Positions 8,805 to 17,548 of a stretch of DNA of 64,000 nucleotides are shown piece by piece (the first letter of the stretch is position 1; each line of letters opens with the position of its first letter). Location: contig CAJPOP010000002.1 of NCBI GenBank assembly GCA_905372305.1, forward strand, positions 76,357 through 140,356. The letters run 5' to 3'. The translations under genes were made by a program, and so were the position numbers. The notes below the pieces were generated by a model. The model was not told where the DNA came from. It did not search any database and saw only the letters and a list, made by a program, of their open reading frames with translations. Origin of the DNA: Candidatus Saccharimonadota bacterium (GTDB lineage: Bacteria > Patescibacteriota > Saccharimonadia > Saccharimonadales > Saccharimonadaceae).

Positions 8805-9449
8805 ATGTCGCTCCAACTAAAATCTTTAGAAAAACGGCCGAAACATTGGAAGGGCCGATTGATTTCTGCGACTGCAATTATGCTAATTATCGGCGGATTA
8901 TACACGCTTGTGATTGCTATATCACCATTCATCTCGTCTCGGACCATTAACCCAAAGAATAACTCCACCGCCCAACTTATCAACAAAACAGAAAATAAGA
9001 TTACTGAAAATCGCCTTTATATCCCTAAAATTGACATTAATTTGCCATACCTTGCCGGCCCCGCCAGCGTTATGGAACACGGTGCTTGGTGGCGCAAGCC
9101 AGAGAACGGTAACCCGAAGGACGGCGGCAACTTTGTTCTATCCGCACACCGTTTTATTATGGGCATGACCCCGCAGCAAACGCTCAGAAAATCACCATTT
9201 TATAATATCAACCGGCTGGATATCGGCGATAAAATCATCGTTGATTATAACAGCAAGCGCTACGAGTACCTTATCAGCGAAAAACGCAACGTTAAACCGG
9301 AAGCAGTAGAAATCGAACAACGAACCGCCCAACCGCAACTAACCCTCTATTCCTGTACTTTAGGCGGCGCCAACGACGGGCGCGAAGTAATCGTTGCCAA
9401 ACCAAACGTTAGCCATAAATCAAAAACCCCTTCCGATAAAGGGGTTTAA
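8805..9449 (+). CDS. sortase (LPXTG-type transpeptidase)
   Basis: 214 residues. Membrane-anchored cysteine transpeptidase that attaches sorting-signal proteins to the wall or polymerises pilins. A basic N-terminus and transmembrane helix (about 18-41) are followed by the sortase barrel: catalytic His115 in LSAHRF, Cys184 in LYSCT and Arg193 in GREV, so all three active-site residues are present. The class is uncertain; the short form and the TLYSCT motif fit class D/E-like enzymes. No LPXTG substrate is encoded in the window. It starts leaderless. Its 3' end overlaps the terminator of the convergent rpsO gene. Confidence 0.93.
   Translation: MSLQLKSLEKRPKHWKGRLISATAIMLIIGGLYTLVIAISPFISSRTINPKNNSTAQLINKTENKITENRLYIPKIDINLPYLAGPASVMEHGAWWRKPENGNPKDGGNFVLSAHRFIMGMTPQQTLRKSPFYNINRLDIGDKIIVDYNSKRYEYLISEKRNVKPEAVEIEQRTAQPQLTLYSCTLGGANDGREVIVAKPNVSHKSKTPSDKGV
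9424..9447 (-). terminator. rpsO terminator overlapping the sortase stop
   Basis: Stem AAACCCC (9424-9430) with GGGGTTT (9441-9447). On the minus strand it is followed by TTTTT, so it ends rpsO transcripts, although the DNA is the last seven codons of the sortase gene. Confidence 0.8.
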
Positions 9450-9472
9450 GCAGTCTAGCTTGCTAATAGAAA

Positions 9473-9739
9473 TTATTTACGCAAACCTAACTTGGCAACA
9501 ACTGCTTTGTAGCTCTCAAAATCAGTTCGCTCCAAATATTTCAGCAAACGCTTGCGCTTACCAACCATTTGGATTAAGCCGCGGCGCGCCATGAAGTCGT
9601 GCTTATTCGCCTTCAAATGCTCCGTGACCTCTTTGATACGAGCCGTCAAAACCGACACCTGAGCCTGCGAGCTGCCGACGTCGTTTTTATTGACCTGAGT
9701 CAAAGCAATTGCTTTCGCTTTATTATCTTTGCTAATCAT
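9473..9739 (-). CDS. rpsO: 30S ribosomal protein S15
   Basis: 88 residues, the standard length. Binds 16S rRNA early in small-subunit assembly. The typical helical core is intact, with DVGSSQAQVSVLTARIKEVTEHLK and the RRGLIQMVGKRKRLLKYL segment. A TATAAT at 9749-9754 stands 9 nt from the ATG, so the leader is only about 2-3 nt and the usual S15 autoregulatory leader is absent. In most bacteria rpsO sits between truB/ribF and pnp; here a prepilin gene is on one side and sortase on the other. Confidence 0.97.
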   Translation of the reverse strand: MISKDNKAKAIALTQVNKNDVGSSQAQVSVLTARIKEVTEHLKANKHDFMARRGLIQMVGKRKRLLKYLERTDFESYKAVVAKLGLRK

Positions 9740-9778
9740 AGCCCTGTTATTATACCAAGCCTAACCTGTAAACGCAAC

Positions 9779-10270
9779 CTAGAACACCTGCGCATAATTA
9801 TATGCAGGATTACCGGAAGTAGGAACGCTGGCAGCAATATGACAATCAGCCTTTATCGTAGCGACTCGAGATGATTCGTCGCTGCTAGGACTATTCAGCG
9901 AGGCAAAAACCGCCACGCCAGTTACTGCGCCGCTTCCATCCTTGCACTGATACCAAAGAAAAATATCTTCTTTATTAGAAGCGTTCTTACTTATAGCATC
10001 ATCCCTATATCCGCGCTGAAGATACTGCGGCGCCAAAGAATCTACGCTATTTGCCTGGTTAAATTTCCCTTGTCCTGATGGCAAGCTATTATTTTTCGTT
10101 TCGTACAGCTGCAGAGCATCACCCGCTGTCTTCACAACAGAACGAATCTTAGAATCCCTGGCACGTTCGGTCATGCCCGTATAAGAAACTACCGAAATCG
10201 TCGCCAGAATAGCAATAACTGTAACGACGACTAATATTTCAACTATCGTAAAACCCTTATGCTTGCCCAT
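9779..10270 (-). CDS. type IV prepilin-like protein (class III signal peptide)
   Basis: 163 residues from the ATG at 10270. The leader MGKHKG is followed by FTIVEILVVVTVIAILATIS, the prepilin peptidase site (G-F) and Glu5 typical of type IV pilins and pseudopilins; the rest is a small globular domain with one Cys pair (C-K-D...D-C near the end). An in-frame GTG at 10291 overlaps the truB stop (GTGA) but lacks a ribosome site, while TATTAT at 10277-10282 lies exactly 6 nt before the ATG, supporting a separate leaderless start inside the end of truB. It probably serves type IV pili used in attachment or DNA uptake (inference; comF is also in the window). Confidence 0.88.
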   Translation of the reverse strand: MGKHKGFTIVEILVVVTVIAILATISVVSYTGMTERARDSKIRSVVKTAGDALQLYETKNNSLPSGQGKFNQANSVDSLAPQYLQRGYRDDAISKNASNKEDIFLWYQCKDGSGAVTGVAVFASLNSPSSDESSRVATIKADCHIAASVPTSGNPAYNYAQVF

Positions 10271-10287
10271 ATCCTGATAATACCACT

Positions 10288-10947
10288 TCACGACAGAATT
10301 CCAAAATCCGCCAGCACCTTAGCATTTTTCACGTCATAATCAGCGATTTTAATTCGCCGTAAATTCTGGCAGTAAGCGCCAGTTTTTAACTCTTTGCCAA
10401 TATCCGCCGCCAAGCTGCGTATATATGTACCACTGGAAACATGCGCCCGTAACTTCAAAACTGGATAGTCATATTCTATCAATTCTAAAGCATAAATAGT
10501 TATTATCCGCTTAGGGATATCAACCTCTTTACCCGCCCGCGCCAATTGATATGCCCGCTGGCCATTAACTTTTACAGCGCTGAACGCCGGCGGCGTCTGC
10601 TCTATTTTACCCGTAAACTTTTGGAGAACTTGCTTAATCTCGCCTTTGTCTGGTTTTCTATCAGATATCCTGGATAGTTCTCCCTCCGGATCGCCAGTTG
10701 TTGATTCTATACCAAGGACAATTTCCGCTTCATACCACTTATCCAACTTAGTAAACTCCATAGCCCGGCGGCACATCTGACCCGTAACTATAATCATTAA
10801 TCCAGTTGCAAACGGATCTAATGTTCCAGTATGTCCGACTTTTACTTTTTTACCCTCCTGCTTGGATAAGACACGGCGTAAGCGCGCCACCACGCCAAAG
10901 CTAGTCATACCCGACGGCTTATCAATCAGCAATATTTCATCCATCAA
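10288..10947 (-). CDS. truB: tRNA pseudouridine(55) synthase
   Basis: 219 residues. Converts U55 in the T-loop of tRNAs. The N-terminal LLIDKPSGMTS, the catalytic Asp in GHTGTLDPFATG (about 40-51), the AFSAVKVNGQRAYQLAR segment and the SSGTYIRSLAADIG motif are all present. It is short: the C-terminal PUA-like domain of longer TruB proteins is missing, as in other compact forms. It directly follows the DHH-like gene (one-base gap), preserving the nrnA-truB order of other bacteria, and its stop overlaps a possible GTG of the prepilin frame. Confidence 0.95.
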   Translation of the reverse strand: MMDEILLIDKPSGMTSFGVVARLRRVLSKQEGKKVKVGHTGTLDPFATGLMIIVTGQMCRRAMEFTKLDKWYEAEIVLGIESTTGDPEGELSRISDRKPDKGEIKQVLQKFTGKIEQTPPAFSAVKVNGQRAYQLARAGKEVDIPKRIITIYALELIEYDYPVLKLRAHVSSGTYIRSLAADIGKELKTGAYCQNLRRIKIADYDVKNAKVLADFGILS

Positions 10948-12786
10948 CTACTTCTGACCTGGAATTTGAAACTGCGAAGGATTAAAACTTGTATTTTGCG
11001 GCGCAGCAGGTTCAGATGCTACTGGGGCGGAAGGCATACCACCGCCCAGCGGCGGAACTGGCGGCAAACCAGCCGGCGTTCCTGTTGGTGCTGGCGGAAT
11101 TGGCGGCAATGTACTAAAGTCTGGCATTGGCGGCAGTGTTGGCGCAGATGAAGCTGGAGCAGCAGCTTCAAGCTCGGCTAGTGTCGGTGTCGCTGATTTA
11201 TTTGCACTCTGCATTGGCCCCTGAGCAGGCTGCACCGGCGAAGCTACAGCCGCAGCTGGAGGAGCGGCAGAAAGCGCAGCATCAACCGCCGCCAAAGCGG
11301 ACTCGCGGTCGTTAACCGCCGGTGGAGCCGGCGCTGCTGGTTTGCCAGTTAGCTGCGTTGTATCTTTAGCTATCGCATCCATAATTGATTCATCTGTCGA
11401 AGCAGCTGAAGGTGTCTCCGGCGCCCCCATGCCAGGCAAAGCAGCTGTTGAAGAATTATTTGCAAACGGATCAATTTTCGGCGGTTCGTCAGATTTGCCC
11501 ATCACAGCATTTAACGGCGTATCGCCAAACGAAGGCTCATTAGACCCAATATACTCGCCGTGTGTCAAAATTGTCTTATTCTGATTATTTTGTAATTCTC
11601 TTTCTTTATCCTTAGCTGCTTGTTCAGTAGTTGCATTCAATGTGCCGCCCATCAACGGCGTACTACCTATCGGCTCAGGCGTCGAAGTTTTTACGCTACT
11701 CTGCACTGGCGGCAACTTAATCTCTGGAGGTTTTACTGGGGCTGGTTCGTCATCTTCGTTATCAGCAGTCGAATCTGTCTGGCTTGGCGCGGCAGAATTA
11801 TTTACCATCTCAATATGAGCTAGCTTAGTTTGCGCCGATTGTGCCGCTTCATGGCGTTTTTCTTGGACAGTCTGATGCGAAACCTCGTCTAAGCTGCCCT
11901 CTTTTTCATGATTAATCGACAACGCGCCGTCAGCTCTAGCCTGTTCGCTTTCCGAGCTCTTCTTATCTGCGTCCGGTTTTTTCCGGTCTTTCGCCTCTTC
12001 AATAGCCTGCGGCCGCTCAGCCCTAGCCTCGCTTTCGGCTATCTTCATCGCCACCAGCTGCTGATTGGCGCCAATCGCCATCAGATTTGCGGCAACCGTC
12101 ATTACCCTAGATGATGTCAAGTTATTACTGAACCTATTCGTCACCGCCACAATACCAGTTAACAATGCCGTCGCTATCTGCTCATCCAGTGCTGCACTTT
12201 GCGTTCTCAGATCGTTAATCAGCTCAACCATCATCTCGCTGACACCACTCGCGCTATCTTCATGCCAATCAACCGATCCTAAACCGCTTTTAATGCCGCC
12301 CGCTGTCATAGTTACCACAATCGCGTCGTGTAGAATTCTACCGTGCGCCGTCAAGGCAGCGTCGATACGCTCGCCATTCTCAACATTCAGCGCCACCACC
12401 AGCTCGACATTATAATCTCCCTGCGAAAATTCCAAATCCTTCTCGGAAATCGTCGTGCGGTACGGCGTAATAAAAATCTTTACCGCGTCATCGACCACTT
12501 TATACCGCAAATGATCAGCTTTTTCTTTATCTAGCGCAATAATAAAATCGCGCAAACTATTCGCCGTCTGTTCAAACGTCTTATCTGGATTTAAAAACGA
12601 AATCGCCGGCGGTACTTCGCCGCTGAACACCGCCGTGGCATGCTTGCCTAGCTTGTTCAAAAAAATCGTCAACGCCAGCGCCGCCGACAGTTCATCAACC
12701 GACGGATTAGCGCTAACCGTCACCAAAATATTGGTAACATCCTTGATGCTATCAATTATTCTCTGCTTTGAAGATCCATCAGCCAT
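10948..12786 (-). CDS. degenerate DHH/NrnA-like protein with long Pro/Ala-rich tail
   Basis: 612 residues. Residues about 15-250 resemble the DHH phosphoesterase N-lobe: ILVTVSANPSVDELSAALAL stands where NrnA has its DxDAIGSALAL motif, and later SASGVSEMMVELIND matches the AAST-E-L-Y-L region. The Asp and the DHH triad themselves are not recognisable, so a nuclease activity is doubtful. The remaining 350 residues are low-complexity and disordered: charged at 250-330, then Pro/Ala/Gly-rich with PPxP motifs. The position before truB supports descent from NrnA. Possibly a structural or scaffold protein; function not assigned. Confidence 0.65.
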   Translation of the reverse strand: MADGSSKQRIIDSIKDVTNILVTVSANPSVDELSAALALTIFLNKLGKHATAVFSGEVPPAISFLNPDKTFEQTANSLRDFIIALDKEKADHLRYKVVDDAVKIFITPYRTTISEKDLEFSQGDYNVELVVALNVENGERIDAALTAHGRILHDAIVVTMTAGGIKSGLGSVDWHEDSASGVSEMMVELINDLRTQSAALDEQIATALLTGIVAVTNRFSNNLTSSRVMTVAANLMAIGANQQLVAMKIAESEARAERPQAIEEAKDRKKPDADKKSSESEQARADGALSINHEKEGSLDEVSHQTVQEKRHEAAQSAQTKLAHIEMVNNSAAPSQTDSTADNEDDEPAPVKPPEIKLPPVQSSVKTSTPEPIGSTPLMGGTLNATTEQAAKDKERELQNNQNKTILTHGEYIGSNEPSFGDTPLNAVMGKSDEPPKIDPFANNSSTAALPGMGAPETPSAASTDESIMDAIAKDTTQLTGKPAAPAPPAVNDRESALAAVDAALSAAPPAAAVASPVQPAQGPMQSANKSATPTLAELEAAAPASSAPTLPPMPDFSTLPPIPPAPTGTPAGLPPVPPLGGGMPSAPVASEPAAPQNTSFNPSQFQIPGQK

Positions 12787-12877
12787 ATTTTTTCCTATTT
12801 TTTGTTTTTTTATCTAATTACGACTTGCCTCCACTATACCATAAGCATTACCATAAAGTCAATAGTTTTACCGCCTC

Positions 12878-12906
12878 TTTACAATTTTGGCTATTTTCTG
12901 TATAAT
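12878..12906 (+). promoter_or_regulatory. rpsT promoter
   Basis: TTTACA (12878-12883), 17-bp spacer, TATAAT (12901-12906), a leader of about 48 nt and the ribosome site AAGGAG (12951-12956). It contrasts with the leaderless promoters of most neighbours. Confidence 0.8.
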
Positions 12907-12960
12907 TCCTCCTGATTAGCAATAAAAAATTAGAGATTAAATTAACTTTTAAGGAGTACC

Positions 12961-13224
12961 ATGCCAATCATAAAATCCGCCATAAAGCGCGCTAAACAAA
13001 CCGTCAAACGCCGCGAACGTAATATCGGCATTAAAAAAGACATTAAAACCGCTGTTAAAGCCTTCCACGCTAGTCCAAGCGCCAAAACATTAGCTGGCGC
13101 ACAGAGCGAACTTGATACAGCTGTAAAAAAGGGCTTGCTTAAAAAGAACACCGCTGCCCGCCGCAAAAGCGCCTTAAGCAAACTCGCCAAAGACGCTGGT
13201 GTAAAGTTGGTAGCTGCTAAATAA
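12961..13224 (+). CDS. rpsT: 30S ribosomal protein S20
   Basis: 87 residues, very basic, the expected size. Binds the 5' domain of 16S rRNA. The three-helix pattern is recognisable: PIIKSAIKRAKQTVKRRERN at the start, the central DIKTAVKAFH helix and the KKGLLKKNTAARRKSALSK segment. It has a clear ribosome site and a real leader. Convergent with the Tat-type lipoprotein gene; holA is nearby, a linkage also known from other bacteria. Confidence 0.97.
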   Translation: MPIIKSAIKRAKQTVKRRERNIGIKKDIKTAVKAFHASPSAKTLAGAQSELDTAVKKGLLKKNTAARRKSALSKLAKDAGVKLVAAK

Positions 13225-13296
13225 CTATTCTATCTCCAACAAAAACAGCTGTTTCAGTAGGCTTGTTAGCGGGCTAAACAGTTTAGCTGCTCGGCT

Positions 13297-13989
13297 TTAA
13301 GCAGCGTAAGTTTTTCTAATATAATCAGTTATTTGCTGAGCGTTGACCTTATTTGGATAGTAATTTGATACCTCCTGGTCATTGAATATCAGCTCCATAC
13401 TATTCTCGCGTGGCGACAGCAACCGAGTTAACCTGGTTTTATCGTGCCGCAATAATAATTTTATTTCTTCCAGGGTAACATTTCCGTCGCCGCTAATGTC
13501 AAGAGGAGATTCAAGCATAATTTGATCGCCAGAACGCGGCTGATTAGAATTCTGAATTCTTTGCGGTTTCACTGTCACCAATATGCGCGTAGCAATATTC
13601 GGGTCACGCTCGCATCCTGATACGCTTTGCTGCACCTTAAACTCATATCGGTCATCCGACATATGCAGCATAGCGCAAGCCTCAGGAAAAAACTTTTGCA
13701 AATGATTCGCGTCGCCTTCAATGTGTTCAAGAATATTGCTAGCAGCCGTACGAGCCAGATTGTCAATCTCGTTCCTCTCCTCGTCGGTCAATTCAATAGA
13801 CGACGGCTCTTGAGGACCGTAATCCGCACGCCGCGCGGTATCGTTGCTAATCGGATTATCGCAAGCTGCAAGAGTAGCGCCAACAGCACCAACCAAAATG
13901 GTTAGTCCAGCGTTCTCCAAAAACTTCCTCCTTGAGCTTCCTTCTGCATGTTCGCCTGATGGTATTTTATCAATATTTGAATTTGGCAC
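13297..13989 (-). CDS. predicted Tat-type lipoprotein with an EF-hand-like loop
   Basis: 230 residues of unknown function, from a GTG at 13989 with GGAG 7 nt upstream. SRRKFLENAGL at about 19-29 matches the twin-arginine motif, followed by a hydrophobic stretch and the lipobox LAAC (Cys at about 43), so it should be lipidated at the outer face of the membrane. The mature part is acidic. LDISGDGNVTLEEI near residue 165 has Asp, Ser, Asp, Asn, Thr and Glu at loop positions 1, 3, 5, 7, 9 and 12, a canonical EF-hand calcium loop; only one such loop is seen. No tat genes lie in the window. Export route and calcium binding are inferences. Confidence 0.7.
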   Translation of the reverse strand: MPNSNIDKIPSGEHAEGSSRRKFLENAGLTILVGAVGATLAACDNPISNDTARRADYGPQEPSSIELTDEERNEIDNLARTAASNILEHIEGDANHLQKFFPEACAMLHMSDDRYEFKVQQSVSGCERDPNIATRILVTVKPQRIQNSNQPRSGDQIMLESPLDISGDGNVTLEEIKLLLRHDKTRLTRLLSPRENSMELIFNDQEVSNYYPNKVNAQQITDYIRKTYAA

Positions 13990-14051
13990 TGTCTTACTCC
14001 TTTTTTACTCGTAACCTTGTTTTTATTTATTATCACAAGTTTGCCATAAAA

Positions 14052-14990
14052 TCAAATTTTATACATTCGCCGCTTTATTCTGCTTGCCGAAGCAATCTCT
14101 ACCAGCGCCGCCTCTATCAGCAGCCACGGCGAGGCGCTGGTTGTTTTCATTTGTAAATCCGCGTAAAACAACGCTTTGTTTATCACCGCCAACTGGCTGA
14201 AATTGATTTTATTAGCGTAAGAAGATAATTTCTGTAAAACATACGGACTGGTTGAAAAATCCGCTGCAACAGATCCAGTATCATTGCCAGACAATACCAA
14301 AGCATTCAAATTGACCGTCTGCGACGCTAATAGTCCCATTGTTTGGTATGCGCTTTCTACGCCGCCCTCAGCTTCCAAATACGCGATAATTTCATGAATA
14401 CGGCCAGAATTTCCAGCCAGCGCTGCCATAAACAGTTCAAAAGCACTTTCCGTTTTCGCCAAAGGCGCTAGTTTATCAAGCAAATCATCGGTAATTTCCC
14501 CGGTAAAAGACAACTGTTCAATAAAATTACTCAGACGCAGCTGATCATAACCCAGCCGGTCAATCAACGTTTCCGCCTGCACCGCACTCAGCGTATAACC
14601 CTGTTTCCTTGCCTCGTCGACACACCACTTCGCCAGCTGCGGTTTTTGCCGTTCATTCAGCGGTGTAAATTCGTAAATTTCGGCATTTTTCCGCAGCCAT
14701 TTGTATGTTTTCGTGCGCTTATCCAACTTATTCTCCAACAAAATCACCTCAGTGCTGCTGCTAACAGTGATTTCTGATAATTCCGCCCACAGTGCGGCGT
14801 TATCGCTCAGCCGCGAAATAATTACTGTACGCTCCAGTGTAAACAAAGACTGCCCCTGCATAATATCGCGCAAACTTGCCGCGTCCAGCTGCTCGCCGTC
14901 ATAACGTTCCGGTACAGCACCGCCAGCAATCAGCGCTGCCAACTTTTGACGCTTATCAAACTCATTCTCACCGCATAATACGTATAACAT
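14052..14990 (-). CDS. holA: DNA polymerase III delta subunit (clamp loader)
   Basis: 312 residues, about the usual length. Delta opens the sliding clamp within the clamp-loader complex. The N-terminal YVLCGENEFDKRQKL replaces the usual Walker-like start, followed by the SLFTLERTVIISRL region, the LLENKLDKRTKTYKWL segment and the helical C-terminal collar with LRLSNFIEQL and the ESAFELF segment. The linkage to rpsT is conserved in many bacteria. TATAAT at 14998-15003 is 7 nt before the ATG, so the mRNA is leaderless. Confidence 0.92.
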   Translation of the reverse strand: MLYVLCGENEFDKRQKLAALIAGGAVPERYDGEQLDAASLRDIMQGQSLFTLERTVIISRLSDNAALWAELSEITVSSSTEVILLENKLDKRTKTYKWLRKNAEIYEFTPLNERQKPQLAKWCVDEARKQGYTLSAVQAETLIDRLGYDQLRLSNFIEQLSFTGEITDDLLDKLAPLAKTESAFELFMAALAGNSGRIHEIIAYLEAEGGVESAYQTMGLLASQTVNLNALVLSGNDTGSVAADFSTSPYVLQKLSSYANKINFSQLAVINKALFYADLQMKTTSASPWLLIEAALVEIASASRIKRRMYKI

Positions 14991-15072
14991 TTATGTAATT
15001 ATACCTTATATCAGCAAAACCCGCCTCGTGATAAGAATTAACAGCATTTCTTTCTGAGAGCGGCGCAGCATT

Positions 15073-15870
15073 TTATTCGGATTTAATAGAGCTCTTACGA
15101 AATATCCACAACGAATCAGGGCTTCTATACTCCTCAAAGACAATGCCCGCACCCGCACGAGCTTGTTCTAATTGCTCTTCTGTCGGATCGTAATTAACAT
15201 AACCATTCGGGCCATTATCTAGATATTGCACCTTGCCCAGCAAGCTTTCCGCTGCCTGTACGGTAACGAAATCTTCACTACCCTGCACTACCGCGCCGAT
15301 TAACTCAAGCCCTTTCTTACTATGCAAATCATTCGCTGAACCATGCCAGTTATTTGCCAATATAATACCGCCCTCCTGCAGGCGTTCCAGCGCTGAATCA
15401 GGCACCAGACCTGCATTGTACGAAAGTATCATGCCAATTTTCTCCCCGTCAGGCATATTAGCAATATAGTCTTCAATTGTCATTTGTTTTGTACGAAAAC
15501 CCTTCTTTTGTAGCAGCGCCAAGGCTTTGCTATCCGGATCAATATGAACAACTTGATCGCCAAACACCTCAGCCATCGTCCTGTCAGAATTGCTGCCTGG
15601 ATAAAGAATAAGCTGGTTTGGGTCTTCTTGCCAGCCAAGGCATATTATCTCACGCTTCGCCACTTTAAGATGAGCAAGAAGCTCCTCTTTTATGTATGCC
15701 TCACGCTTTTCTAATTGCTGTTGAAAATCAGAAAAAATATCATCGTACAAGTCTCGTTCTCTATCCCCTTCATTAAGCTGGTCTAACAAACCATCCCACG
15801 GATTATCACTACACCCACCAGTTGAACCGTCGGCTTCGCCTACAACAATTTCTTGATTATGATCACTCAT
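15073..15870 (-). CDS. hypothetical protein with a Rossmann/methyltransferase-like core
   Basis: 265 residues. After an acidic first 50 residues comes a helical segment, then LILYPGSNSDRTMAEVFG followed about ten residues later by VVHIDPDSKALALLQKKG. This resembles motif I (G-rich loop) and the acidic end of strand 2 in class I SAM-dependent methyltransferases. MILSYNAGLV and the GGIILANNWHG segment fit strands 4 and 5. No substrate-specific motif is recognised. AGGAG sits very close to the ATG (2 nt), so the start may be inefficient. Calling it a methyltransferase is an inference from the fold pattern. Confidence 0.6.
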   Translation of the reverse strand: MSDHNQEIVVGEADGSTGGCSDNPWDGLLDQLNEGDRERDLYDDIFSDFQQQLEKREAYIKEELLAHLKVAKREIICLGWQEDPNQLILYPGSNSDRTMAEVFGDQVVHIDPDSKALALLQKKGFRTKQMTIEDYIANMPDGEKIGMILSYNAGLVPDSALERLQEGGIILANNWHGSANDLHSKKGLELIGAVVQGSEDFVTVQAAESLLGKVQYLDNGPNGYVNYDPTEEQLEQARAGAGIVFEEYRSPDSLWIFRKSSIKSE

Positions 15871-15951
15871 CTCTCCTGCCTATCTGTATTTTGTGTTACG
15901 TTTTAACGCATATTCATAAATTCTATTTGTCAAACTATATATAATAAATAT

Positions 15952-16839
15952 CTATTTGTCAAATTTTGGCGGTTTTTGGCAAACTGGACACACATGCGTG
16001 CCGCGACCGCCAACTTTTAGCTTGATAATTTCTTGGTCGGGGTGGCGGTGGCAAGCCTGACCTTCGCGGCGAAATACATGAGCAAATGTCAGATAATTTC
16101 CTTTTCGACCCTCGGCATCAACGTAGTTTTTATCGGTCGAACCGCCCTGATCGATACTGAGTTGCAAAATTTTTCTAAGTTCCGTAAATAATGTGTTCAA
16201 TTGCTGGTCGGCGACATGCTTGACGCGCGTTTGCGGATGAATCTGTGCCGCCCACAGTGCCTCGTCAGCGTAAATATTACCAACCCCAGCGATCACCGCT
16301 TGGTCAAGGAAAGCTGGCTTGATCATTGAATTTTGGCGGCGGCGAATCCGCTGGATAAAATCCTCGGCGCACGTCTGAGGATCGAGCGGCTCCGGCCCGA
16401 CTTTCTGCATGAACGGCAGGTTTTTTACCTCATCAGTCGGCAGCAACTTAACCCAGCCAAACTTGCGCTGATCATTAAAAAACAGCCGCGACCCATCAGC
16501 AAAATCAATCTGCACCCGCGTCGACCGATCCGGCAGCTCGCCAATCAAACTATCGTTTGGATGGCCGCCAGCAAAACTCTGCGCTCCACGAAAAATGAAC
16601 TGCCCCGTCATCTTCAAATGCACCACCAGCGAGTAGCGAGTATCCAGATCAATCATCAGCACCTTTGCTCGCCGCCTCACCGCCGTCACACATGCGCCAT
16701 ATAAAAATTGCTCAACGTCAGCTGGCGCATTGGGGAAGCTTTTTGGCGAGTTAAATACGGTTGCCTGCGTCACTGCTCGGCCCGGCAGTAATTCTGCCAA
16801 ACCGCGGCGAACTGTCTCAACTTCGGGAAGCTCCGGCAT
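15952..16839 (-). CDS. mutM: formamidopyrimidine-DNA glycosylase
   Basis: 295 residues. Removes 8-oxoguanine and FaPy lesions and nicks the strand by beta/delta elimination. The catalytic N-terminus MPELPEVETVRRGL (Pro2, Glu3) is intact, as are the GVGNIYADEALWAA helix-two-turn-helix and the C-terminal zinc finger. The finger reads CHRH...CPVC, so one of the usual four cysteines is His, which can still bind zinc. The GGRGTH motif precedes the second Cys pair. It lies close to a small membrane protein gene with 5 nt between them. Confidence 0.96.
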   Translation of the reverse strand: MPELPEVETVRRGLAELLPGRAVTQATVFNSPKSFPNAPADVEQFLYGACVTAVRRRAKVLMIDLDTRYSLVVHLKMTGQFIFRGAQSFAGGHPNDSLIGELPDRSTRVQIDFADGSRLFFNDQRKFGWVKLLPTDEVKNLPFMQKVGPEPLDPQTCAEDFIQRIRRRQNSMIKPAFLDQAVIAGVGNIYADEALWAAQIHPQTRVKHVADQQLNTLFTELRKILQLSIDQGGSTDKNYVDAEGRKGNYLTFAHVFRREGQACHRHPDQEIIKLKVGGRGTHVCPVCQKPPKFDK

Positions 16840-16844
16840 AACTA

Positions 16845-17498
16845 TTAAAGCCTAAACGGCGATTCGTCTTGGCCTAAACCAATGCCGCTTGCCATTTTTT
16901 TACCATCAGGGATTTGTTTCAGAAACATGTCCAAAATTTCATTAACATTTGCCTGCGCCGAACCTTTGGATCCACTACAGTCTGACGTCCATAAACTCTT
17001 GACAACCGAATTATTTTTTATAGTTTCAAATTTATAAATTTTACCGCTGGCACAGATGCCGCGCAAATCGTTTTGCTCGTCAGTCAAATCCTTGCCGTCC
17101 ATCATTTTACGTTTATCCAGCGCATAAACCAGTTCCGTATAAGCTTTCGTATTATTATCTAACCTTTTCCGGTCAATTTGATTATCCAAATAACCCTCAT
17201 ACGTTATCATTTCGCGCGAATCCGGCGTGATAGTAATACTATACGAACGAAAATTCTCGTTCGCCACAATTGGACCGCGTACCGTCAAGCGCACCGATCG
17301 GTCGACGTCGGTTGATAATAAAGCGGTTTTTGCATTCTCAATGTTTGGATTTGGCTGGGGATTATTAGGCGATCCGCCGTCGCCAAACAGCGCCCGGCCG
17401 ATAGCGATAACCGCCGCGACCGCCACAATAGTAATGATAATAACTAGCAGAATCGGGATGAAGCGAGAGATTGAGTTTCGTGGTTGAGCATATTTCAT
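16845..17498 (-). CDS. single-pass membrane protein, unknown function
   Basis: 217 residues. A short cytoplasmic start, one transmembrane helix at about 12-36 (FIPILLVIIITIVAVAAVIA), a Pro/Asn linker, then an extracytoplasmic domain of about 165 residues with two cysteines (about 149 and 173) that could form a disulfide. No family is recognised. TATAAT at 17505-17510 is exactly 6 nt from the ATG (leaderless). The gene continues into mutM with 5 nt between, so they are probably co-transcribed. Confidence 0.75.
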   Translation of the reverse strand: MKYAQPRNSISRFIPILLVIIITIVAVAAVIAIGRALFGDGGSPNNPQPNPNIENAKTALLSTDVDRSVRLTVRGPIVANENFRSYSITITPDSREMITYEGYLDNQIDRKRLDNNTKAYTELVYALDKRKMMDGKDLTDEQNDLRGICASGKIYKFETIKNNSVVKSLWTSDCSGSKGSAQANVNEILDMFLKQIPDGKKMASGIGLGQDESPFRL

Positions 17499-17548
17499 GG
17501 GGTGATTATACTATAATATTAGGATTTTTGCACTAGTTAATTAGTATC

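Noticed and set aside
8245..8820. Stop-codon readthrough (TAG recoding) in the transposase core
   Set aside because: The N-terminal domain is also deleted and out of frame, so simple decay explains the stop; other genes in the window use TAG and TGA as normal stops.
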